From: Chrysochromulina tobinii
Taxonomy: Eukaryota; Haptophyta; Prymnesiales; Chrysochromulinaceae
Length of the DNA stretch: 19,198 nt
Assembly: GCA_001275005.1 (NCBI GenBank)
Contig: JWZX01001811.1
Span: forward strand, 1 to 19,198
Direction of reading: 5' to 3'
The notes under the pieces were generated by a model that ran no database searches, was not told the origin of the DNA, and was given only the letters and a program-made list of their open reading frames with translations. Shown piece after piece: positions 8,277-16,800 of the stretch (positions are counted from its first letter, which is position 1; every line of letters starts with the position of its first letter). The translations under genes and the position numbers were made by a program.

Positions 8277-10774
8277 TCAAAAGCCGCGGTGCAGCACCGT
8301 CGCCTCAAAGGAGGGGTCGGGCTCGCCGCCTTTCCGGGCCACGAGCGTCAGAGAGAGGAGCCCATGGCGCTGGCGCACAGGGACGACCCGGCCGCTGCCG
8401 ATCCTCGCCGTCTGAGTCGCGTGCTCGTGGCCGGTAGATTGGTCGTATTGCTGATAGCCCTCGGTCTCGAAGAGCCGAGGACATCCATCACTGGCAGCAG
8501 CAGCGAACATCAGGTTGGCAAAAAGCGCATCATCTTGCAGCTCAGGGCGCGGCGTGCCCCGTTGCCAAAGGACCAGGCAGTTTGCCGCCGCACCCGGCAC
8601 ACCCGCCGCGCTCTTTTGCTCGGCAGAGCCGTAGTTGAACACTCTCTCGATCGAGATAGCGTTCGTCTTTGGCTCGGTGGTCACGCGCGCCGTCGCCATC
8701 AGTGGCTCGGCCGGCAGCACCTTGGCCAACGGCACCTCAACCAAACGCACGTGGCCGCGGACGACGTCGAGCCCCTCGGCGAGCGCCGCATCGAGCCCGC
8801 CGGGCGCGGCGCCGCCAAAGGGCGAGCGCACGCCGAGGAGCCGATGGACGAGGGCGAGGCAGGCCAGGAAGTCCGCCGCGGACGCCGTCATCGTGCGCCC
8901 TTGCCGCACGAGCGCGACCACGCCGCGCCACGCGTACGCGCCGCGCGCGCGCATCAGCGCCGCCTGCATGCGCATCTGCTCGGCCACCTGCGCGGCCACG
9001 TCGGCAGCGGTGCGCTGCGGCTCGCGCGTCACGGGCGTGCGGCTGACGACGTGGCCCGCCGGCGCGCGCGCGAGGTTGGCCTCGTACCGGGCGGTCGCGT
9101 GCGCAATCCGCTCGCGCTCTGCTAGCGTGCCCTTCCACACGCGCGCCATCGCGCCGCCCGGCGCGAGGCGCTCGGGCTCGAGGCGCGTCGCGGCCTCCAG
9201 ATCGGCGTCGGGCGGCGGCAGAGGGCGACGCTCGTCCTCGAGCGCCAGAACCGAGAGGACCGTCTCGAGGAGCCAACGGCGGTCGGCACCCTCGAGCGCG
9301 GCGCGCAGCCGCGGCATGGTGCCCGAGACGGCGGCCCGGCGACCCTCGGCCGTGTCGCGAATGGCCGCGAGAAGGCCCGCAGGTGGCGCGGCTGCGCCCC
9401 GCAGCACCGCCCAGCCGTGCGGTGTGAGGCCCGCAAAGAGCAGCGGCGGCGGCGCAGCGGCGGCGGCGCGGGCGGCGGCGCCCTCATCGCCCGCGCTCCG
9501 CAGCCGCGACCGGCGCTCTCGAAGCTCGGCGGCCGCCGTCGCGGCGTCGTACTGGGGTTGCGGATTGCGCTTGAGCAGCCCGTGCAGCCCGAGGCGCAGC
9601 TGCAGCTCGTCAAACGCGACCGCGGCATCGCGCCCGTGGAGCTGCAGCAGCCGCGGCAGGGCCGCGCGGAAGGCGATCGCGGGCACCTCGACGGGCGCGC
9701 CGCCGTCGGGCCCGTCGTCGGGCGGCGGCGGCCGCAGGCGGTGCACGCGGCGCCAGTCGGCCCAGTGCGGCGAGCCGTCCTCCGCGTCGGGCCGCGCGTA
9801 CGGGCCGACGAGCGTGAGCGCCTCGCCCGCCGCCTGCGCCGCCTCGCCGGCGGGCACCGCAGCCGACGCCACGGCGAGCGCGCCGAGCACCGCGCGCACC
9901 GCGCCCTCCTCGTCGAGGTACTCGCTAAAGGGCACGGGCTCCTCGTCGAAGGGAGAGGGCAGCTGGGCCGGCGCCGGCGCGTGCCGCCGGCCGTACAGGC
10001 CGCCGAGCAGCGGCAGCCACGCGTCGCCGCCGCCGGCGCCGAAGGTGGCGGCGGCGTGCACCCAGCCCAGCCGCCAGCGCGCGAGCCGCTCCATGGAGGT
10101 CGACATGCCACGCGCATCGAGGCGCGGCAGCGCGAGCGACGGCACGACGAGTGTGCAGCGCGCGGGCTGGCCGCCGCGCCCGGCCCGCCCCCACTGCTGG
10201 TCGAGCTCCGGCTCGTACCCCCACGTGACCACGTGGGTCACGTTGGGGTGGTCGACGCCGAGCCCGAAGGCGATCGTGGCGCAGACGGCCTCGAGCTCGC
10301 CCGCGTGCCAGCGGGCGGCGACGCACGCGCGCTCGCGCGAGCCGGCGTGGTACACGCCGGCGCGCACGCCGCACGTGGCGAGGTACGCGGCCAGCGTCTC
10401 GGCCGCCTTCCGCGTGGGCACGTACGCGATCTTGCCGGCTCTCGCGGCGGCGGCGGTGGTGGCAGCGGCTGCGCCGCTTGGCGGAGGAGGAGGGTCGTCG
10501 GAGCTGGCGGCAGGGCGTGCCATCGCGAGCGCCGCCCGCAGCTCCACCTCGGTCGTGGCAGTGCTCGCCGCCTCCTCGGCCTCCTGCTCGGCGGCTGCGT
10601 CCGCCGCCACTTCAGTTGCGGCTTCGCCGCCGGGCTCACCGCCGATGTCGTCGCCGCCGCCGCCGTCGTTATCGCCGCCGCCGCCGTCGCCGCCGTCGCC
10701 ATCGCCATCGCCATCGCCGCCGTCGCCGTCGATCTCGCCATCGCCACCTCCACCACCGTCATCGCCACCGTCAT

Positions 10775-10812
<38 letters not shown>

Positions 10813-11819
10813 ATCGCGCTTGAGCTGGCACCTCGCCCCCACCGCGTGGCCTCGAGGAAGGCGCCAAAGGCCGCGTCGGCCTCGGCCGAGGGTGGCAGAG
10901 CTGGGCCCTTCAGCCCGAGGGCGGCGTGGAGCTGCGCGGCGGTGCCGCCCACCACAACGTACGCCGCCAGGTTGCGCCGCGGCTCGTGGTGCAGGTGCAG
11001 GCGCGGCGCCGTCAGATCGCAGTCGGACAGCACCGCGCCGGCCAGCATCTCCGGCGTGAGCGACGCCGACAGCGCCATGCGCGGCACTTCTGGCAGCCAC
11101 TCGCGCAGCTGCGGCGCGAGGGCGCCGTGGGAGCTGCGAAACTCCCACGTGGTGACCGTGGCGGCCTCGTCGATGGCGACGAGCGCAAACGGCCGCTGCC
11201 GATGCGCCCAGCCCAGGGCGGCGCTCGCGCGCAGGAAGGACTCGGGCGTGCACACGAGCACCTCGAGATCGCCGCGCAGCGCGAGGCGCAGCGCATCCGC
11301 CGGGTCAGCGACAGCGGCGCCGCCGAGCGCGTCGGCGATGGGGCCAGCAATGTCGCCCTCGTGCTCCCGCGCGCGGCGGTTGAGCTTTGCCACCAGCTCG
11401 GCGTTGGTGGCCACGAGCGGGCCGATCACGAGCGTGAGCCCGGCACGGCGGAGCAGGCCGCCGTACAGAAAGCACAGGCTCTTGCCCGCCCCCGTCGAAA
11501 AGCCGACGACAGTGTCGCGGCCCGCGGCCGCGTCCTCGAGCACGGCGCTCTGCTCCGGCCGCGGCAGCATGGCGGCATTGCCCGTCACGAGCGCCATCAC
11601 GGCAGCCTCGGTGCGCGCGGGCCGCGGGGCGGCCGCCGCCGGGCCGACCAGCGCGCGCATGACGCCGTCCACGACGAGGGTGGGCAGTCGCGTGTCTCGC
11701 GGCACGCGCCGCAGCAGCTCCACGCCGAGCGTGCGCGCCGCGACTCGCAGATCGCCGCGGCCGACGCCGCCCTCGCCGCCACCTCTGGTGGGCGCCGCCG
11801 CTCTACCGCCGCTCCCCAA
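8277..11819 (-). CDS. Divergent RecQ-like helicase domain protein (5' part overlaps preceding frame)
   Basis: This intronless frame has about 1180 codons from the TTG at 11819 and no ATG start at its head, so it is probably read as a continuation of the preceding frame. RecA1 holds motif I GFSTGAGKS (106-114), Ia LVIGPLVATN, Ib VCTPESFL, motif II AIDEAA (215-220), the RecQ aromatic-loop position (TVTTWEFR) and motif III ALSASLTPE. A Gly/Asp-rich and then Ala-rich insert (about 337-460) precedes RecA2, which has YVPTRKAAETLA, GVYHAGSRER, ATIAFGLGVDHPNV (motif V) and QQWGRAGRGG (motif VI, 541-550). The order and spacing are RecQ. The changes from the usual DEAH to DEAA and from GRAGRDG to GRAGRGG are unusual. 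The C-terminal 600 residues are Ala/Arg-rich with no RQC zinc site or HRDC that I can recognise. RecQ enzymes are 3'-5' DNA helicases; activity here is uncertain. Confidence 0.8.
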
Positions 11820-13852
11820 AGGGCGCCGACGCTCACGGCGATGCGCACGAGCACGGCTCGCGCCGCGGCCACGACGGGCGGCTCGTCAGCGCTGCCGCTG
11901 CCGCTGCCGCTGCCCCCCCCACCCCCGCGCCCATCGCTACCGGCCCATGAGATGAGTAACTCGAGGTGGCTCACTCGAACGAAGTTGAGCAGCGCGCACG
12001 CGAGCCCACAGTGCTCCACAACCCGATGCTCCTTGAGCCCGAGCTCTGCGGCGAGCGCCGCGGCCTCGCCCACGTCGGCAAAGCGCGCATCGAGTGGCAC
12101 CCCTTCGCCAAGGTGGATGGCGGGCAGCCAGGCCACCATGCAGGCTGCGTCGGGCAGCCGCCGCTGCTGAGCGCCCAACATGGTGCGCAGCGCCGCATAG
12201 CCGAGCCCTGCGTGTTCGACCATGGTCATGACGCCTTCTCGCCGGTGCGCATCGCGCATCGTGCCTATCTCCTCTGGTGCGCCCTCGCGTCCCATCTGGG
12301 GCGCGTGCCGCTGGGCCACCGCGTGCGGCAGGACAAAGCCAGCCGTGATGAATGCCTGCTCGGTGGCGCGATACACCGGGAGCAGCAGCATGCCCACGGC
12401 CTCACCCGCAGCAGATGACGAAGCGGAGGCCGAGGCGGCGGCGGAGGATGTGGAGGTGGCGGCAGCAGAGCCAGAGGCAGAGGCGGTGGCGGCGAGAGCG
12501 GCAGAGCAGTTGGTGGTGTTGGACAACATGGTGCGCACAACAGCGCCCCAGCCCACCGCGTCGAGGGCGAGAAGGGCACGCACAGTCTCCAGGCCGACAG
12601 TATCGGCCGTGACGCGAGGCACCGTCGGGTAGGAGGGCTTCTTGCTCTTGTACAAGTTGCCGAGGAAGTAGCCGAGGGTCAGGGTTGTGACCCCCTGTCC
12701 CAAGGCGTCGACGAGGGCGTCCTGTGCGAGCGCCATCGGGTGGAGCGCCAGAGTGGACTCAGACACAGTTCGCAGCGGCCCGAGGATGGTCAGTGCCAAG
12801 GCGGCGGCCGTTGGCGATGCCAGCGTCTTCTGCGATGAGGCTGCTGTGGCGTTCACTGCTCGCTCAACCTTCTCCTTTGCGTGCCTCGCATCGCTGTGCT
12901 CCTTCACCATGACCACTCGCGCGGCACGCCCCGCCTCCGTCCGGTTATCGAGCCCTGCGAAGCTGAGCGAGTTGAGCGCGTGCGCGTGCAGATAGGCGCA
13001 CGGCCACACTTGCAGCGCCGAATGCTGGTTGCGAATCGTCGAGATCACGTCGACGGGGAAGCCGCTGCCGTACTTCTCGAGCTCCACGCGCAACAGCGCG
13101 GACGCTGCCTGGCCCTCGGCCGAGCTCCATGGCGGGAAGCCGTCCGCTGGGGGCATATTGCGATACCGGCTGCTCACAGCGCGGTGGTCGGCGTACACAC
13201 CGAGGTGCTCCACGGCAAAGTAGACGGCGAGCCAGAGGCGGTAGTGATGTTGAAAGTCGGCCGCCGACTCCACCTTCATGCCCGCACGCTGCGCCAAATT
13301 CACGACGTGCTCAATGGCGGCGCGTAGGGTCTCGTCATTGAGGCGAATCTTCTGCTTTTGTGTTGATTTGGGCGTCCAGCGGCGCGGGTTAAGAGCGACA
13401 AAGGGGGCGAGAAGTTGCGCGAGGGCGCGCTTAGCTGTGGCGAGTGGCGCTGGCTGTGCCGGCAGTTTGCCTTCGAGAGCCGCCTTGCACTGCAACTGCG
13501 TTTTGCACTGCAACTGCGTCGGCAGCGCCCCTGTCACTGGCATGAGCGGCACAAGCGACGGCCCAGGTTCGTGGTCGTCATCGTCGTCATCATCGGCTGC
13601 GGCATCGACGGCCGCATCGGCGGCGGCATCATCGGCTGCGGCATCGACGGGCGCATCGGCGGCGGCAGCGGCAGCAGCGGCAGCAGCATCGACGGGCATC
13701 GACGTTGCTTGCCGCCAATGAGCCCACGGTTGAAGGTGGCCTCCGACGAAGTCGTCGTCAGTGTCTTTGTCGCCAGGACCATCAAATTGTGGGATGCTGC
13801 GTTGCTGCTGAGCGCTCGCCTGAGCGGCAGCAGCAGCGGCCTGACGGACCAC
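11597..13852 (-). CDS. Unknown protein region, in frame with the MSH4 last exon and overlapping the helicase frame
   Basis: The frame is open with no break from the MSH4 terminal exon (13928) to a stop at 11597. It has no ATG at its left limit; the first internal Met is at 13699. It starts with Ala/Gln-rich and Asp/Ala-rich low complexity (to about 13560), followed by a conserved-looking part (about 13420-12615: LNDETLRAAIEHVVNLAQRA, YRLWLAVYFAVEHLGVYADH, LEKYGSGFPVDVISTIRNQH, FAGLDNRTEAGRAARVVMVK). A Ser/Ala linker and a second helical part (to 11960: RATEQAFITAGFVLPHAVAQ, LGYAALRTMLGAQQRRLPDA) follow, then a Gly/Ser run. I recognise no family. The last 222 nt overlap the helicase frame, which lies -1 to it. 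A segment was copied to 6907-7441. The lack of introns contrasts sharply with the 15-intron MSH4 part. Confidence 0.75.
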   Translation of the reverse strand: MVRQAAAAAAQASAQQQRSIPQFDGPGDKDTDDDFVGGHLQPWAHWRQATSMPVDAAAAAAAAAADAPVDAAADDAAADAAVDAAADDDDDDDHEPGPSLVPLMPVTGALPTQLQCKTQLQCKAALEGKLPAQPAPLATAKRALAQLLAPFVALNPRRWTPKSTQKQKIRLNDETLRAAIEHVVNLAQRAGMKVESAADFQHHYRLWLAVYFAVEHLGVYADHRAVSSRYRNMPPADGFPPWSSAEGQAASALLRVELEKYGSGFPVDVISTIRNQHSALQVWPCAYLHAHALNSLSFAGLDNRTEAGRAARVVMVKEHSDARHAKEKVERAVNATAASSQKTLASPTAAALALTILGPLRTVSESTLALHPMALAQDALVDALGQGVTTLTLGYFLGNLYKSKKPSYPTVPRVTADTVGLETVRALLALDAVGWGAVVRTMLSNTTNCSAALAATASASGSAAATSTSSAAASASASSSAAGEAVGMLLLPVYRATEQAFITAGFVLPHAVAQRHAPQMGREGAPEEIGTMRDAHRREGVMTMVEHAGLGYAALRTMLGAQQRRLPDAACMVAWLPAIHLGEGVPLDARFADVGEAAALAAELGLKEHRVVEHCGLACALLNFVRVSHLELLISWAGSDGRGGGGGSGSGSGSADEPPVVAAARAVLVRIAVSVGALWGAAVERRRPPEVAARAASAAAICESRRARSAWSCCGACRETRDCPPSSWTASCARWSARRRPPRGPRAPRLP

Positions 13853-16800
13853 TTCGGCGCGCAGAAGCCCTTGCAGCTCGAGAAGCTCAGTACGCAGAGA
13901 CGCCTCGTCGAGTGAGCTGCGCGCATACCTGACAAAGAGCGCAATCCGAGGGCATCAGAGCTCAGTCAGAGGTCATCAGAGATGGAGAGCGCAATCTGAG
14001 GTCATCAGAGCGCAGTCTGAGGCACTCAGAAGCCCTCAAAGGCACTCAGATGCAATCAGGGAGGTGGCGCCGACGCGATGGAACCCAAGAGCCCGATTGC
14101 AGGCGATGGAGGCGGTGGCTGGCGGTGACGGGCCAGGCGGAGCTGATGGAGCTGATGGAGGATTTACGGTGCAGCCAGGGAGAGAGCAGTCCTCCCGAGG
14201 GGCTGGCTCAGCTCCAAGGCTCCCGACCTCGTGAACCGGTGGAAGCTCGAGACACTCTCAGAGAACATTGGACGCCATTGAAGGAAATCTGAGGCAATCT
14301 GAGGCATACCAGATCAGCCGCTCCACCACGAGAGCATAATCAGAGGCAATCAGCGGCATACCAGATCAGACGCTCGGCCACTAGAGCATACGCCTCCATT
14401 GAGCGCGTGCGAGCTGAGGGCCGCTCCACCTGCCATCAGAGGACGACACTCGTGGGGGTTGGGGGGTCATCGATGGCAAACAGTGCTGAGGGCCGCTCCA
14501 CTTGACCAATTCGTGTCACTGAATGGCACTCAGTGACACGTAGTGAAAATCAGAGCCAATCAGTGACACACTCAGAGGCACACTCTATACCGGATCAAAA
14601 TCGAGAGCGCCGGAGAGATCAGCGGCGCGTCGGCAAACGGACCGCGGAAGCCCCACGAGGCTCGCCAGTACCTCCGTCATGTACGCACCTGACGATGGAG
14701 GCAATCAGTGGCGCATCAGTACGCATCAGAGCTCATCTGGCGGGCGAGTACGTCCGTCGTGCGCGCACGACGACTCGTCACGCCATCGCACACGATGGGG
14801 GGGAAGCGCTGCGTGAAGCCTCCGTTGCTGCCTCCTCCACAGCCACCAATGCCGCTGCCACCGTTGCCGCCTCCGCCTCCGCCTCTCCCTCCGCCCCCGT
14901 CACGCTCGTTGTCGGAGGTTGCGAGCTTGAGGAGGCGCACCTGATGAAGGTTATTCGTAATTGTGTGTGATCCTCAAGGGCACTCCATGACCATCAAAGG
15001 CAATCAATAGGCACGAGGTGCATGCTAGACGCGTGTTTGATAAGGCGCACATTGCTCGGGTAGAGGTTCTCGAGGTTCGCTAGCCGGAGGTAGTGAGTCG
15101 CAAAGAGCGTGAACGTCGAAGGAGCGAGTGCAAGCTGCTCGGCCACGGCGAAGCTGCGATGTGAAGGGAGCATTCAGTCGTCATCAGAGGTCATCAGTGA
15201 TGCCATAAGTGTGGTATTCAGCCCACCTGAGGGAGGCCCCATCGGCATCGGAGGTGCCACGCCCGAGCTCGTCGACGAGCACGAGAGCTGGCCCGCCGAG
15301 ATGGCGCAAGATGTACGCAGTCTCGCGCATCACGCGTGCAAACGTCGAGCCATGTGCCTCAAGCGCATCCGCAGCTCCAATGCGCGTGAAGACACGCTGT
15401 AGCACGCCACGCCATCAGAGGTGATCAGAGGCGATCAGAGGCGATCAGAGGTGATCAGAGGCGATCAGAGGCGATCAGAGGACATCAGAGGACATCAGAG
15501 GACATCAGAGGCGATCAGAGGCGATCAGAGGCGATCAGAGGTGATCAGAGGTGATCAGAGGCGATCAGAGGCGATCAGAGGACATCAGAGGACATCAGAG
15601 GACATCAGAGGACATCAGAGGACATCAGAGGACATCAGAGGACATCAGAGGACATCAGTGGTCATCGGCCCTCACCTGCAGCAGGGGCACTGTGGCCGCT
15701 TCGGCGGGCACGTGGCAGCCAATGTGGGCCAGCAGCACAACCAGAGCGGTCTGACACAGGTACGTCGACTTTCCCGCCATGTTGGGCCCCGTGATGATCT
15801 GCCATGCCGCATTAGGCAATTAGGTGTGGCGATCAGGCGTCGGAAATCAGGCGTGTCTGTCACCTGCAAGTTAGTCGCGTGCGTGATGGCGACGTCGTTA
15901 GGCGTGAGAGGCTGGCCGGGTTCCGCAAACCGCTCGAGGAGCGGGTGGCGGCAGCGCTGGAGAACCAAAGGGGCGGCGTGTGCGATCTTGGGACGGCAGA
16001 ACGGGCCGCTGCCTCCCCCCTTCTGCACAAAGACGGCGAAGGCGAGCATCACGTCGACAAGAGCGACGGACTCGCCTGTGGGAAAGGTGCAACGACATGC
16101 GCACATAAGGCACCATCGGAGGCGCTCAGAGTCCATCATCAAACACACTCACAGCCTCAGCAGGCCATCAGAGGCCATCAGAGGCCATCAGATGCCATCA
16201 GATGCCATCAGAGGCCAACAGAGGCCAACAGAGGCCATCAGAGGCAATCATGCGCGCCGCGCTCAGAGCGATGCATGCAAGCACGTACCCAGGCGGAAGA
16301 CTATGTGGAGCGAGGATCGTATCTCGCCGAGAAGCGCCGAGATGCGCGCCTCCGTCCAGAGGAGGATCTGCTGGATTATCTCTTGCGCGCGCGCGGAAAG
16401 CTGCGACGAGAATGCAATGAGATTACAATCAGATTGCAAAGAAATGGCAAAGGATTCTGAGAAGGAATCTGCTGAATCATCTCTTGTGCGCGCGCCGGGA
16501 GCTTAGCGAGATTGCAAAGTTAGCGAGATCAGTTGCCATCTCGTTAACTGATGGGCACCTCAGCCGCACTCAATCAAGAGAACAACCAGGTGCATAATCA
16601 GGGGCGTTTATCAGCCGAAATCAATCTTGCCTGCACAAGCTGGTCCGTTGAGCAAGCCACCGTCTTCTCAGCCTGTGAAGCGATCTTGACGAAGCCCGCG
16701 CGCTCGACCGTCTCGCGCTGAGCCACTGGCAGCGTGAGGTGGTAGCCCCGCCGCTCCGTCCACACCAACTTGAGTTCACTCAGCCCAAACTGCTCCGCGT

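Noticed and set aside
9417-10823. Second long plus-strand frame
   Set aside because: Same reason: a low-complexity shadow of the helicase gene.
8277-11819. Helicase as the meiotic HFM1/MER3 enzyme, which would fit MSH4 functionally
   Set aside because: Motif order and wording (GVYHAGSRER, ATIAFGLGVDHP, QQWGRAGRGG) are RecQ type, not the Ski2-like type of MER3.
11905-11940. Frame change explained by an indel in the C8 run
   Set aside because: A stop (TGA) in the helicase frame lies after that run in the reading direction, so the change must occur further downstream.
8635-11955. Plus-strand frame of about 1100 codons
   Set aside because: It is an Arg/Ser/Ala/Pro-rich reading opposite the helicase. 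The minus frame has ordered helicase motifs; this one has none and is open because of high GC.
15411-15660. CRISPR array
   Set aside because: Units are contiguous 10-mers with no spacers, inside a eukaryotic intron.
15421-16506. Plus-strand 361-codon frame with IRGDQRRSE repeats
   Set aside because: It reads through the decamer arrays and antisense MSH4 exons. It is open only because its lead array has three 10-bp units per nine or ten codons without a stop.
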